From Erwinia sp. 198 (GTDB lineage Bacteria > Pseudomonadota > Gammaproteobacteria > Enterobacterales > Enterobacteriaceae), in the NCBI RefSeq assembly GCF_003937915.1, contig NZ_RHUM01000004.1:1-64000 (forward strand): a stretch of 64,000 nucleotides of DNA. Direction: 5' to 3'. The number at the start of each line of letters is the position of its first letter. Position 1 is the stretch's first letter. Positions 17,052 to 26,353 of this stretch are shown in pieces. Under the pieces are notes generated by a model. The model saw only the letters and a list, made by a program, of their open reading frames with translations, did no database searches and had not been told where the DNA came from. Made by a program: the position numbers and the translations under genes.

Positions 17052-17162
17052 CGGCATATCCTGAAGAGGGAGATATCAGGACTATAGGCGGAAAAAAGCG
17101 GCGGGGAAATGCGTATTCCGGCAAGGGTTAGCAGTTTAAGACATTAGCCAGATCAAGCGCTT

Positions 17163-17187
17163 ATGGCTGAACACCGCGTTCAGCCAT
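17163..17187 (-). terminator. Hairpin between ATPase and second binding-protein gene
   Basis: A perfect 10-bp inverted repeat (ATGGCTGAAC/GTTCAGCCAT) with a 5-base loop lies just after the ATPase stop. There is no T run, so it may attenuate or stabilise rather than fully terminate before the last gene. Confidence 0.5.
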
Positions 17188-17193
17188 CGCCCA

Positions 17194-17862
17194 TTATTTA
17201 ATGTAGCCGCGCTCCATTCTCACCGCACGGTCGCACATATGATCGATCACGTCCGGATCGTGGCTGACCAGCACCATCGTCAGGTTATCCTGCTGCTTCA
17301 GATTGTTCAGCAGGTTGAGGATTTCGGCCTGCACCGACATATCCAGCGCGGAGGTCGGCTCGTCCAGCAGCAGAATTTTCGGCTCCAGCAGCAGCGCGCG
17401 CACGATAGCAACGCGCTGACGCTGGCCGCCGGAAAGCTGATGCGGATAGCGATCGGCCAGCGCCGGATCCAGCCCGACATGGCGGAATCCCTGCTCGATA
17501 CGGTCATCGATATCGCGCACCTTCAGCAGCTTCAGCGGCTCCGCCAGCGTGCGCTTCAGACGATGGCGCGGATGCAGCGAAGCATAGGGATCCTGGAACA
17601 CCATCTGCACGTCCCGACGCAGCTGCCCGGTAAAGGGTTTGCCGGACGTCGCCTGATGTCCGGCCAGCGTCATCGCGCCCTGCCAGTTTGGATTCAGACC
17701 GGCCATCACCCACAGCAGCGACGATTTGCCGCAGCCGGAGGGCCCGACCAGGCCGAAGCATTCGCCCGCCGCAACCTGAAGCGACACGTCATGCACCACG
17801 GTGCGCTGTTCATAGCCCTGGCGATGCGCGACGCTGAGGTTCTGTAAATCAATCATGCTCAC
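17194..17862 (-). CDS. ABC transporter ATPase (DppF/OppF-like)
   Basis: A 222-residue ATP-binding subunit on the cytoplasmic face. Walker A is GPSGCGKSS, the Q-loop is MVFQDPYASLHPR, the signature is LSGGQRQRVAI, and Walker B is ILLLDEPTSALD, followed by the switch His in VLVSHD. It is shorter than DppF because the C-terminal oligopeptide extension is missing. It starts at GTG (17862) with GGAGG 6 bases upstream, overlapping the preceding ATPase gene by 14 bases. Partner of the other ATPase and the two permeases encoded upstream. Confidence 0.9.
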   Translation of the reverse strand: MSMIDLQNLSVAHRQGYEQRTVVHDVSLQVAAGECFGLVGPSGCGKSSLLWVMAGLNPNWQGAMTLAGHQATSGKPFTGQLRRDVQMVFQDPYASLHPRHRLKRTLAEPLKLLKVRDIDDRIEQGFRHVGLDPALADRYPHQLSGGQRQRVAIVRALLLEPKILLLDEPTSALDMSVQAEILNLLNNLKQQDNLTMVLVSHDPDVIDHMCDRAVRMERGYIK

Positions 17863-18697
17863 GGTAAGCCTCCAGCGCGGCGCGATCCAGCGTCGGCAGC
17901 GGTTTGCCCTGCGTGGCTTTACTCGGGCGACACGACCACAGCGTGCGGGTATAGGGGTGCGTGGCCTGCGGCAGATTAGCGGCCGGCAGGGTATCCAGAA
18001 TGTTGCCCTGATACATCACCATCACGCGCTCGCAGTGTTCGGAAACCTGCTGTAAATCGTGGCTGATCAGCAGCAGGCCCATATTCCGTTGTTCCACCAG
18101 ACGGCGGATTAACGCCAGCACCTGATCGCGCATGGCATGATCCAGCGCGGAAGTCGGCTCGTCGGCAATCAGAAACTGCGGGTCGGCAATCAGCGCAATC
18201 GCCAGCATCACGCGCTGGCCCATGCCGCCGGAAAGCTGATGGGGATAACGCTGCATCAGCTGCGCGGGCTGCGGCAGGCCTACCGCATCCAGCATCTCGC
18301 AGACTTTCTCTTTGATTTCGGCGCGGCTGAGGCGGGCGTGCAGCTTCAGCGGCTCCGCCACCTGCCAGCCAATGGTGCGCATCGGATTCAGGGCATATTT
18401 CGGATCCTGCATCACCATCGCCAGCCTGCTGCCGCGCAGCTGGCTCCAGCGGTTTTCGCTCAGCGTCAGCGCGTTTTCGCCCGCTACGCTAAGGGTGGAA
18501 GCCTGTAAATGCAGGGCAGGAGAGAGCAGGCCCATCAGGCTGCGCGCGGTCAACGACTTGCCGGAGCCGGATTCGCCCACCAGCGCCACGCGCTCGCGGC
18601 CCAGCGTAAAGCTGATGTTTTTGACCAGCGCCACACCGGCAGCGCTGCTTATTGTCAGGTTGTCCGCCACAACCAGCGGCATAGAGTCAGTTGGCAT
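17849..18697 (-). CDS. ABC transporter ATPase (DppD/OppD-like)
   Basis: An ATP-binding subunit of 282 residues from the ATG at 18697. Walker A is GESGSGKSLT, the Q-loop is MVMQDPKYALNP, the signature is LSGGMGQRVMLA, Walker B is FLIADEPTSALD, and the switch His lies in LLISHD. The C-terminal stretch ATHPYTRTLWSCRP is the conserved end of the oligopeptide-type ATPases (HPYT), although the usual iron-sulfur cysteine group is absent. It overlaps the upstream permease gene by 11 bases. An in-frame TTG or other start further up would overlap more, so 18697 is preferred. Confidence 0.88.
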   Translation of the reverse strand: MPTDSMPLVVADNLTISSAAGVALVKNISFTLGRERVALVGESGSGKSLTARSLMGLLSPALHLQASTLSVAGENALTLSENRWSQLRGSRLAMVMQDPKYALNPMRTIGWQVAEPLKLHARLSRAEIKEKVCEMLDAVGLPQPAQLMQRYPHQLSGGMGQRVMLAIALIADPQFLIADEPTSALDHAMRDQVLALIRRLVEQRNMGLLLISHDLQQVSEHCERVMVMYQGNILDTLPAANLPQATHPYTRTLWSCRPSKATQGKPLPTLDRAALEAYREHD

Positions 18698-19547
18698 TTC
18701 GGGTATCCAGTCGGTCACGCAGGCCATCGCCCGTCAGATTAAAGGCCAGGCTGGCGAACAGGATCGCGCCGCCCGGCGCGGCGGCTACCCACCACTGGTC
18801 AAAGATGACCTTGCTGCCTTCGGCGACCATCGATCCCCATTCCGCCGTCGGCGGCTGCACGCCCATGCCCAAAAAACCGAGGCCGGCGGCAGAAAGGATA
18901 ATGCCGCCCAGGCTCAGCGCGGCGCGCACCACGGCGCTGGGCAGGCAGAGCGGCAGAATATGGCCGAACATCAGGCGCAGGCCGTTGATACCCTGCATTC
19001 TGGCGGCGGCCAGATAGTCGCTGCGGCGCAGCGCCAGCGTTTCGGCTCGCGCCTGACGAGCGAAAGGCGGCCAGCTGGTTAACGCCAGCGCCAGCGCACC
19101 GTTAAGCAGGCCCGGGCCGAGCATGGCCACCAGCGCCAGCGCGATCACCAGATTCGGCAGCGACAGGAAAATATCGGTAATGCGCATCAGCACGCGCTCC
19201 GTCCAGCCGCCAAGGTAGCCTGCGCAGATGCCGACCAGCATCCCGACCGGGATAGTCAGCAGCAGGATCAGCGATACCAGCAGCAGCGTAGGGCGAGAGC
19301 CGTAAATCACGCGGGAAAGCAGATCGCGGCCAAAGCCGTCGGTGCCCAGCCAGTGCGCGGAAGACGGCGGCAACAGGCGCGCCGAGATAATCTGCGCGTT
19401 GGGATCGAAAGGCGCTAATAGCGGCGCAAACAGCGCGGCCAGCAGCAGGATAGCCACCAGCGTGCCGCCGATAGCCAGCGACGTGACGCGTGGTCGAGGG
19501 CGTCGGCGCGGGGCGGCGGGTTCAAGATCGGTAAGATTTTGCGTCAT
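18687..19547 (-). CDS. ABC transporter permease (DppC/OppC-like)
   Basis: A 286-residue inner-membrane permease with six predicted helices. The N-terminus is basic (RRRPRPRVTS) before helix 1, and the OppC_N-like motif APFDPNAQ follows. The coupling helix that contacts the ATPase is in RSDYLAAARMQGINGLRLMFGHILP, the conserved EAA loop. HWLGTDGFGRDLLSRVIYGSR is the family signature for the C-type subunit. The start ATG overlaps the stop of the preceding permease by 4 bases (ATGA), so the genes are coupled. Confidence 0.92.
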   Translation of the reverse strand: MTQNLTDLEPAAPRRRPRPRVTSLAIGGTLVAILLLAALFAPLLAPFDPNAQIISARLLPPSSAHWLGTDGFGRDLLSRVIYGSRPTLLLVSLILLLTIPVGMLVGICAGYLGGWTERVLMRITDIFLSLPNLVIALALVAMLGPGLLNGALALALTSWPPFARQARAETLALRRSDYLAAARMQGINGLRLMFGHILPLCLPSAVVRAALSLGGIILSAAGLGFLGMGVQPPTAEWGSMVAEGSKVIFDQWWVAAAPGGAILFASLAFNLTGDGLRDRLDTRNAN

Positions 19548-20596
19548 CGGGTTCTCGGATCGGTGAGATAAGTTAACGCATCCGCCAGCCCGTTCAGCAG
19601 AATAAAGCAGCCGCCGATCAGCAGCGTAGAGCCGAGGATGGCTGGCGTATCGGACGCAAACAGGGCGGTGGTCATATAGCGGCCCACGCCGGGCCAGGCA
19701 AAGACGGTTTCGGTCAGCACCGAGCCTTCCAGCAGCGTGGCGTAAGAAAGCGCCAGTACGGTGATGAGGGTGCCGCGCACGTTAGGAAAAACGTGCAGCA
19801 ACAGAATGCGGCCACGGCTGGCGCCTTTTGCCCGCGCCAGCGTCACGTACTCTTTACTGCTCTCTTCCAGCAGCGCCGCGCGCAGCAGACGGGTAATGCC
19901 CGCCATCGCCAGCAGGCCCAGCACCACGACCGGCAGCCACAGATGGGCAACCGCATTGCGGAACATCTCGGGATCGCCGGAAAGCCAGCTGTCGATCAGC
20001 ACCAGGCCGGTTTTAGGCTCCAGCGTATAGATCCAGATATCGTCCAGGCGACCCGGCCCGGCTGACCAGTGCAGCACGGCGTAAAACAGCAGCAGGCCGA
20101 GCAGGCCCAGCCAGAACACCGGAACGGAATAGCCCAGCAGCGAAATCAGACGCGCCAGGTTATCCACCAGGCTGCCCGGTTTCCACGCGGCGACCAGCGC
20201 CAGCACGATGCCGAAAAAGGCGCCGAAAATCATGGCGCAGGTAGCCAGCTCGATGGTGGCTGGAAAAGTGCGTAGCAGATCGCTGGCGACGGGAGAATTG
20301 GTCAGGCGTGAAATCCCTAAATCGCCGTGCGCCAGATGCGTCAGATAATGCCAGAACTGCATCAGCAGCGGCTGATCCAGGCCCAGCTCGCTTCTTACCT
20401 GCGCGTAGGTTGATTCGCTGGCGTGATCGCCGGCAATCTGCAAAACAGGATCGACCGGCGACAGATGCGAAAGCGTAAAGGTGAAGGCGAGCAGGCCGAG
20501 CAGCGTTACCGTCAGCGAGACCAGGCCGGTCGCCAGGCGGCCGCCGCGCAGCCAGAACAGCCGGGCAGACCCGGCTTCAGCGGTAAAACGCGCCAT
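19544..20596 (-). CDS. ABC transporter permease (DppB/OppB-like)
   Basis: A 350-residue inner-membrane permease of the B type, with about six predicted helices. Signatures are SPVDPVLQIAGD near the N-terminus, LGLDQPLLMQFWHYLTHLAHGDLG, and the EAA loop KEYVTLARAKGASRGRILLLHVFPN. The end ALLEGSVLTETVFAWPGVGRYM is strongly conserved in the family. Its start overlaps the stop of the binding-protein gene by one base (TAATG type), so it is translated together with it. Forms a heterodimer with the next permease. Confidence 0.92.
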   Translation of the reverse strand: MARFTAEAGSARLFWLRGGRLATGLVSLTVTLLGLLAFTFTLSHLSPVDPVLQIAGDHASESTYAQVRSELGLDQPLLMQFWHYLTHLAHGDLGISRLTNSPVASDLLRTFPATIELATCAMIFGAFFGIVLALVAAWKPGSLVDNLARLISLLGYSVPVFWLGLLGLLLFYAVLHWSAGPGRLDDIWIYTLEPKTGLVLIDSWLSGDPEMFRNAVAHLWLPVVVLGLLAMAGITRLLRAALLEESSKEYVTLARAKGASRGRILLLHVFPNVRGTLITVLALSYATLLEGSVLTETVFAWPGVGRYMTTALFASDTPAILGSTLLIGGCFILLNGLADALTYLTDPRTR

Positions 20597-22161
20597 TACT
20601 TACTGACCTGGCTGTAGTAGACCATATCCGGGTTGATGCCCTGCACGTAGCCTTTGAGATTGGCGCGCAGCGCAATCAGGTTGCGAGCCTGTAAGCCAAT
20701 CACGTAAGGCGAATTTTTCTGCACTTCGCGCTGCATGTTTTCATACAGTTTGATGCGCTTTTCCTTGTCGCTTTCCGCCGTGGCCGCCAGCGTCTGCTTG
20801 TTCAGCTCGGGAATATGCCAGTTAGAGCGCCATGCCAGCGTTTTACTGCCGTCTTCCGGGTTGTAGGCGAAGGCGGAGGCGTTAGTGTTAGGATCGAAAT
20901 AATCCGCTCCCCAGGCGTTTAGCGTGGCCTCATACTGATGGGCTTTGACGGCGGTCGCCACTTCGGTACTGATACCAGGGAGTAGCTGAACCTTGACGCC
21001 GCCGCGCGCAAAGCTGGCCTGCAACGCCTGAGCGATATCCAGGTAAGGCGGCTGGTTGCTGACGCTCAGCTTGAAGCTGACGTTTTTCAGTCCCGCTTTC
21101 GCCAGAATCGCCTTAGCTTTATCCGGATCGAAAGTGTAAGGATTGTCGTTCAGCGCGCCCAGGAAGCCCTGCGGCAGAAACGACTGATGCACCTGGAACT
21201 GGCCTTTCAGCAGATCGTCCGCGATGCCTTTATAATCGAACAGGTAGCGGGAAGCTTCCCAAAACGCCGGGTTTTTCAGCGCCGGGCTGGCGTCGATATT
21301 AAACTGCATGTAATACAGCGAGGCCATCGGCACCGCCATCGGCTTCACGTCCGTTTTGCCCTTGAGCGACGCCATCTGATCGGCGCCCAGGTTGCGGGCG
21401 ATATCCGCATCGCCCTGTTCCAGCAGCAGGCGGCGCGCAGCCGGTTCCGGCACGTTTTTGATCAGCACGTTTTTCAGTTTTGGCGCACCCGCTGGCGAAG
21501 AAGCGTTAGCGGAAAGCAGCAGCACCTCATGCGGAATATATTTGCGGATCTGATAAGGGCCGCTGCCTGCCGAGTGCGCGATCAGCCAGCTGTTGCCGAA
21601 ATCATTTTTTTGCGCATTAGCCATCGCCACTTTTTCATCCACGATGGAGGAAACCGGCGCGGCAAGCAGGCTCAGCACATAGGTCGGGCTGACGTCAGCC
21701 GTCCAGCTAATCTGCACGTGGCTGTCGTCGATCTTTTTCAGATGCGAGTCCACGTTTTCTTTGGTCCAGCCCAGCTGGGTCAGGATGAAAGAGGGGTCAA
21801 GGTTTAGCTTGACCACGCGTCCCAGAGAGAAGATCACATCTTCCGGGCGCAGCGGGTTACCGGAGGAGAATTTTGCGCCGTCGCGAAGGGTAAAAGTCAG
21901 GCTGCGGTTATCGCTGCCCGGCTGCCAGGCGCTGGCCAGCGTTGGCTGCAGATCGACGGGGTTTTGCGGGTCCGGCTGTACCAGACGCTGATAGAGATTG
22001 GTAAACGCCTGTACCGAGGTCAGCTCAAAGCCCTGCGCGGGATCGAAGCTGTTGGCGTCATCAATAGACTGCGCGATAACCAGCGTATCCGACGGCGTAG
22101 CGGCCTGTGCCGCAAAAGAACCTGCCAGCGCGACGGCAATGGCGGGAAGCAGAAGTTTCAT
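20596..22161 (-). CDS. Peptide/nickel-type ABC transporter substrate-binding protein (first copy)
   Basis: A 521-residue SBP_bac_5 protein and first gene of the transporter operon. The signal peptide is MKLLLPAIAVALAGSFAAQA, cleaved before ATPSDTLVIAQ. Family positions include FDPAQGFELTS, PSFILTQLGWTKEN, HSAGSGPYQIRKYIP, YYMQFNID and HQSFLPQGFLGALNDNP. It is clearly paralogous to the binding protein at the other end of the operon. No cysteine lipobox, so it is soluble in the periplasm. A regular promoter region of about 130 bases lies upstream, between it and the CPBP gene. Ligand cannot be assigned; peptides are likely by family. Confidence 0.9.
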   Translation of the reverse strand: MKLLLPAIAVALAGSFAAQAATPSDTLVIAQSIDDANSFDPAQGFELTSVQAFTNLYQRLVQPDPQNPVDLQPTLASAWQPGSDNRSLTFTLRDGAKFSSGNPLRPEDVIFSLGRVVKLNLDPSFILTQLGWTKENVDSHLKKIDDSHVQISWTADVSPTYVLSLLAAPVSSIVDEKVAMANAQKNDFGNSWLIAHSAGSGPYQIRKYIPHEVLLLSANASSPAGAPKLKNVLIKNVPEPAARRLLLEQGDADIARNLGADQMASLKGKTDVKPMAVPMASLYYMQFNIDASPALKNPAFWEASRYLFDYKGIADDLLKGQFQVHQSFLPQGFLGALNDNPYTFDPDKAKAILAKAGLKNVSFKLSVSNQPPYLDIAQALQASFARGGVKVQLLPGISTEVATAVKAHQYEATLNAWGADYFDPNTNASAFAYNPEDGSKTLAWRSNWHIPELNKQTLAATAESDKEKRIKLYENMQREVQKNSPYVIGLQARNLIALRANLKGYVQGINPDMVYYSQVSK

Positions 22162-22294
22162 GACGTTTCCTTACCCTGTTTTAATTTGTTGGCGAGTGTA
22201 GATTACCTGCTTACCGGATAAATAGTAGATTATCGGCTATCGATATGCGAATTGGTTATAAGCAAAACCTATTGGTTATAAACACTAACCATTG

Positions 22295-22969
22295 CTACCG
22301 CAGGAAGGTGGCCCACAGCCAGGGCGCGACGCCGATAAAGTTATTCAGCATATGCAGCACGACGGGCAGCTTCAGGCCGCCGGAATAAAAGCGGGCCAGG
22401 CAGAGCAGCAAAGAAAGCGCCGTGAGCGCCAGGAGCGTTTGCAGATGAACATACTGGGTGTGGAGTCCGGCAAAAATCAGCGAAGTGAGTAGCGCACAGG
22501 CCAGCCGCTGTCCCGGCACCATCGTTAACAGTGCCTGCAGTAAAAATCCCCGGAAAACAATCTCTTCCGCTACGGGCGCCAGGATCACCACCGCCAGCGA
22601 AAAGGCCAGCGTGCGCCAGGCTTCGATCTGTTCGTCGCCGTTTAGCTGCGTGGCGGTCCAGCTTTCCGGCTGTAAATAAAAAGACTGGGAAAAAATCAGG
22701 GTAAGCAGCAGCAGGCCGAACAGGAGCAGCGGGCGGAGCCGCAACGCGCCTGACGGCACGCCGTCATGATACCGGTTATACCAGCGCCAGAGCGGCACCA
22801 GCACGCTAAATTCCAGCAGGCAGAGCACCGGCATCAGCACGCCGTTTTCCGTTAAAAAAGCATGAAGCGGCGTGATGCCGATTAGGAGCGTTATACCGTA
22901 CCAAATCAGGCAAATCCCCGTACAGAGCAGGGTTTCAGTCGCTTTATCCGTTTCTTTATTCATTAGCAT
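22295..22969 (-). CDS. CPBP family intramembrane metalloprotease
   Basis: An integral membrane protein of about 224 residues with around seven helices. It has the three CPBP (Abi/CAAX-like) motifs: EEIVFRGFLL with the paired glutamates and arginine, FAGLHTQY with the histidine, and PVVLHMLNN with the last metal-binding His and Asn. These residues form the catalytic glutamate and metal site of prenyl-protein-type proteases; bacterial members are often of unknown target, some give bacteriocin self-immunity. A start at 22969 or 22963 gives a normal N-terminus; a longer frame to 23047 would add a proline-rich extension. No strong ribosome site distinguishes them. Confidence 0.8.
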   Translation of the reverse strand: MLMNKETDKATETLLCTGICLIWYGITLLIGITPLHAFLTENGVLMPVLCLLEFSVLVPLWRWYNRYHDGVPSGALRLRPLLLFGLLLLTLIFSQSFYLQPESWTATQLNGDEQIEAWRTLAFSLAVVILAPVAEEIVFRGFLLQALLTMVPGQRLACALLTSLIFAGLHTQYVHLQTLLALTALSLLLCLARFYSGGLKLPVVLHMLNNFIGVAPWLWATFLR

Positions 22970-23185
22970 GGGCGTGGGAAGCGTATCAGCCGATGGTAGC
23001 AAGGGCGAAGGGGAGTGTCGAGGCGGCAGAATTAGTGCGCGCTGCATCTAAATTGTTCTGCCTCCAGGCCGATAGTGCATTAACGATCGCGTCTGGAAGG
23101 GAAAAAGGACCTGCGATTTTCAGATAGCAGTCAGGGCGGGCAAACGGGAGACGTTTGTCTGCCCGCAGGATAAGGTTCGGAGTAA

Positions 23186-25783
23186 ATGAATTTTCCCCCC
23201 ATGCTTAGTCCCCAGGTGCCCTACGGCCAGAAATCCACCTTCTTTACCCGACGAATAGCCTTATCGCTTATTTTGTTGATGAGCGGCGTGACGCTGCTCG
23301 CCATGCTTATGGTGGTCGGTATCGCCTGGCGTCAGAACGAAGAGGCCGTTAAGCAGGAAAGTTTTTTACTGCATAACGCCTGGCAGGATGCTCGTCACGA
23401 GTTGATGACCAATATCCGCGATTATGCCTTTTGGGGTGAAGCCTGGAACCATTTACATCTGACGATGGATAAGGCCTGGGCATTTGAGCAGCAAAACCTG
23501 GGGCCGGGTTTATACAGCGAATTCCATTATGACGGCGTCTTTGTGGTCGACGGCGAAGGGCGCACCACCTATTCGGTGATTAACGGCCAGCTGGACGATC
23601 TCCAGCTGGAAAGCTGGCTGGGTATTCAGACCGCGCCGCTTATTGCCAGGGCACGTCTGCTGGCAAAGGAAGAGGGCGCGACCTCGCTGAATATGCTTAT
23701 CGGTTCTACGCCGGCTATCGTAGCCGCTGCGCCGATCACCACAGGAAGAGTGCTGGGGTTGAAAGCCCGCTCGGGGCCGCCTTCGGTCATGGTGTTTGTC
23801 AGCCGCTACACGCCGGAAAAGCTGGCGCAGTTCGGCCGGACGGTGGGCGTGATGAATGCTCGCGTGCCGGGCAACGCGCAGGATACCGCTACCGAGCCTT
23901 TTTTGCTGGAGGCGGTATTCGACGGGATGCCGGTGGTGATCCGCTGGGATTCGCAGCAGCCGGGGCGGGCGCTGCTGCTGCTGCTGTTACCTGTGCTGCT
24001 GCTGGCAGTGGTGATGCTGACATTGGTGACGCGGCGCGTTATCAGGCATGCGATGTACAACGCCAGGCTTTGCGACGAGCGTTTTTTACAGCTGATCCAC
24101 AGTCAGCAAGAGCTGGCCGTTAGCGAGGCTCGCTTTCGCGACGTGGCCGAAACCGCGTCTGACTGGATTTGGGAAACCAACGCCGAAGGCGTGCTGATCT
24201 ACCTTTCCCGGCGCTTTACCGTCGCCACGGGCTTCGCGGTGGACAAGCTGCTGGATAAATCGATCGACGCGATCCTGCAGCACGATACGCAGCCGGTTTC
24301 CGAATGGTTGTTTCAGCAACGGCAGGGTGGGCATCGCCATACCCTGCGCTGCTATTCGATATCGGCCAGCGGCGAAAAACGTATCTGTAGCCTGGTGGCT
24401 AACGCTGTAGAAACGGACGGGCAGATTAGCGGCTATCGCGGCACGGTTTCCGACATTACTCAGGAAATCGAGTCTCAGGCGCGCATTCACTATCTGTCAC
24501 AGCACGACGCGCTGACCGGGCTGCCAAACCGGCTCTATATGAGCGAGTTTTTGCTGAGCAGGCTACAGGCTCAGCCCACGGCGGAAAAACCGCTGGTGTT
24601 GATCAGTCTCGATCTCGATCATTTTAAGCCGATCAATGACACATGGGGCCATGCAGCGGGCGACAGCGTGCTGAATGAGGTTTCACACCGGTTGCGCAGC
24701 GTACTCAAAGCCGGCGATCTGGTGTCACGGCAGGGCGGCGACGAATTTATTATTATCGTTTCCGATCTGAACGGCGAACATGAGATCGACGCTTGTTGCC
24801 AGGCGCTGCTGGACGAGGTTTGCCGACCTTTCCAGCTGGGACAGCAGGAAATTTTTATCGGCGCGAGCATGGGGATTGCGCTGGCGCCTGACGATGCGAT
24901 GCAGGCTGACGAACTGCTGCGGCTGGCGGATATTGCGCTTTATGAGTCGAAGCGGGAAGGGCGAAATCGTTGGACATGGTACAGCGCGGAAATGGCCGAA
25001 CAGCTGGTGCTGCGTCGCGAGATGGAGCGCAATTTGCGTAAGGCTATCGCCGGAAACGAACTGAAGCTCTTTTACCAGCCGCGCTTTTGTCTGAGAAACA
25101 CGCGGCTGGACGGCGCGGAAGCGCTGATCCGCTGGGAGCATCCGAGCCAGGGCCTGATTATGCCGGATAGATTTATTTCGCTGGCGGAAGAGACCGGGCT
25201 GATTATTGATATCAGCGACTGGGTGCTGCGTCGGGCCTGCCACGATGCGCTGGGCTGGCCGGAGCCGATGTACGTTTCGGTGAATATTTCGCCGGTGGAG
25301 TTTCGTAGCGGCAATCTGGCGCAGCGCGTAGCCAGCGCGCTGGCCGCCAGCGGTCTGGCAGCGCACCGGCTTGAACTGGAGATTACTGAAAACATTACTC
25401 TTGAAAATCCGCAAAGCGCGCTGGAAGTGATGCAGTCGCTCAAAGCGCTGGGCGTAAAGCTGACGGTGGATGATTTTGGTGCGGGCCATGCTTCGTTGGG
25501 CTATCTGAAAATGTTTCCGTTTGACGGCATGAAGATGGATCGATCCTATATGTGCGATTTCCCACACTCTCCGCAGGCGCTGTCGATTGTTGAAGGCATT
25601 ATCGGGCTGGGCAAAGCTTTCTCGCTGACGGTAACGGCGGAAGGCATTGAAACGCAGGAGCAGTTGCAGGAGCTTCAGGCTATCGCCTGTCAGGAAGGGC
25701 AGGGCTACTATTTGGGTCGACCGATGCCGCTGGATCGCTTCAGGCAGCTGCTGGACGCGCCCTGCGACATTGTCCGCGGCTGA
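23186..25783 (+). CDS. Membrane GGDEF/EAL protein with periplasmic CHASE4-like and PAS domains
   Basis: An 865-residue cyclic-di-GMP enzyme. Helices at about 24-48 and 262-284 enclose a periplasmic sensor that reads like CHASE4 (NIRDYAFWGEAWNHL). A PAS domain follows (about 316-430), then GGDEF from DALTGLPNR (441) with an intact QGGDEF (517-521), then EAL from about 611 with GAEALIRW (E645), the metal-binding NISPVEF, DDFGAGHASL and EGIETQEQ. Both halves keep their key residues, so it could make and degrade c-di-GMP; which dominates cannot be told. Its position left of proC recalls dgcC (adrA) in E. coli, but the architecture differs. A terminator follows. Confidence 0.92.
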   Translation: MNFPPMLSPQVPYGQKSTFFTRRIALSLILLMSGVTLLAMLMVVGIAWRQNEEAVKQESFLLHNAWQDARHELMTNIRDYAFWGEAWNHLHLTMDKAWAFEQQNLGPGLYSEFHYDGVFVVDGEGRTTYSVINGQLDDLQLESWLGIQTAPLIARARLLAKEEGATSLNMLIGSTPAIVAAAPITTGRVLGLKARSGPPSVMVFVSRYTPEKLAQFGRTVGVMNARVPGNAQDTATEPFLLEAVFDGMPVVIRWDSQQPGRALLLLLLPVLLLAVVMLTLVTRRVIRHAMYNARLCDERFLQLIHSQQELAVSEARFRDVAETASDWIWETNAEGVLIYLSRRFTVATGFAVDKLLDKSIDAILQHDTQPVSEWLFQQRQGGHRHTLRCYSISASGEKRICSLVANAVETDGQISGYRGTVSDITQEIESQARIHYLSQHDALTGLPNRLYMSEFLLSRLQAQPTAEKPLVLISLDLDHFKPINDTWGHAAGDSVLNEVSHRLRSVLKAGDLVSRQGGDEFIIIVSDLNGEHEIDACCQALLDEVCRPFQLGQQEIFIGASMGIALAPDDAMQADELLRLADIALYESKREGRNRWTWYSAEMAEQLVLRREMERNLRKAIAGNELKLFYQPRFCLRNTRLDGAEALIRWEHPSQGLIMPDRFISLAEETGLIIDISDWVLRRACHDALGWPEPMYVSVNISPVEFRSGNLAQRVASALAASGLAAHRLELEITENITLENPQSALEVMQSLKALGVKLTVDDFGAGHASLGYLKMFPFDGMKMDRSYMCDFPHSPQALSIVEGIIGLGKAFSLTVTAEGIETQEQLQELQAIACQEGQGYYLGRPMPLDRFRQLLDAPCDIVRG

Positions 25784-25788
25784 ATAGC

Positions 25789-25814
25789 AACAGCCCGCTT
25801 TAAGCGGGCTGTTG
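25789..25814. terminator. Shared terminator between GGDEF/EAL gene and the 21-aa gene
   Basis: A perfect stem AACAGCCCGC/GCGGGCTGTT with a 5-base loop lies between two convergent genes; it can work in both directions although T runs are short. Confidence 0.7.
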
Positions 25815-25815
25815 A

Positions 25816-25881
25816 TTAACGGACTTTCACCGCGACCAGCGTCATCATGGCCGCAATCAGCATGAACACTATCAGATCCAT
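25816..25881 (-). CDS. 21-residue membrane peptide
   Basis: A very short gene encodes MDLIVFMLIAAMMTLVAVKV plus Arg: one acidic residue at the start, one hydrophobic helix and a basic end, a classic small bitopic membrane peptide. AAAGGAG lies about 7 bases before the ATG, an almost ideal ribosome site, and the gene ends exactly at the shared terminator. No known family recognised. It could be a small regulator of a membrane complex or a type I toxin; neither can be decided from sequence. A longer in-frame reading to 25998 has no better start. Confidence 0.6.
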   Translation of the reverse strand: MDLIVFMLIAAMMTLVAVKVR

Positions 25882-26056
25882 GAGTCGCTCCTTTGTTGAG
25901 ATAATTCCTAAATTATAGCGGATTTTTCTGATTAAAATAAAAGCAATCCGTGCCATTTTCTGCTGGAATCGCTGCGCGAAAAGGCCGCATTTTTGCACCC
26001 TGGCGCTTATCTGCTACCCTTGCGACGACAAAAAAAGCAAGCTGAGGAGAAAAATC

Positions 26057-26353
26057 ATGATCGGTAAGAAAACACTGGCCGCGTTCGCGGCGGCGATTCT
26101 GCTGGCGGGTTGTCAGTCGGGCGAGCAGTCCAGCGCGGCGTCCGGCCCGACGGATCCAGAGCTGGATCGCTGCGGCGCTTCCGACTACCAGCAGTACGTT
26201 GGTAAACCGCTTTCCGCCATTGACGGACTCCGCTTTGAACACCCGGCCCGTGCGGTGCCATGGAACGCAGCGGTTACCATGGATTTTAATCTTAACCGTT
26301 TGAATTTTATGGGCGACAGCCAGAATAAAATCACGCGCGTCTACTGCGGCTAA
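26057..26353 (+). CDS. I78 family peptidase-inhibitor lipoprotein
   Basis: A 98-residue lipoprotein. The signal peptide MIGKKTLAAFAAAILLAGC ends in a lipobox (LAGC), so the protein is anchored in an outer or inner membrane leaflet. The mature part shows the I78 pattern: DRCGASDYQQYVGKPLSAID, then PARAVPWNAAVTMDFNLNRLN and a terminal KITRVYCG, with two cysteines that pair in known members. I78 proteins inhibit serine proteases. AGGAG precedes the ATG. It converges on the thioredoxin-like gene, overlapping by 4 bases. Confidence 0.88.
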   Translation: MIGKKTLAAFAAAILLAGCQSGEQSSAASGPTDPELDRCGASDYQQYVGKPLSAIDGLRFEHPARAVPWNAAVTMDFNLNRLNFMGDSQNKITRVYCG

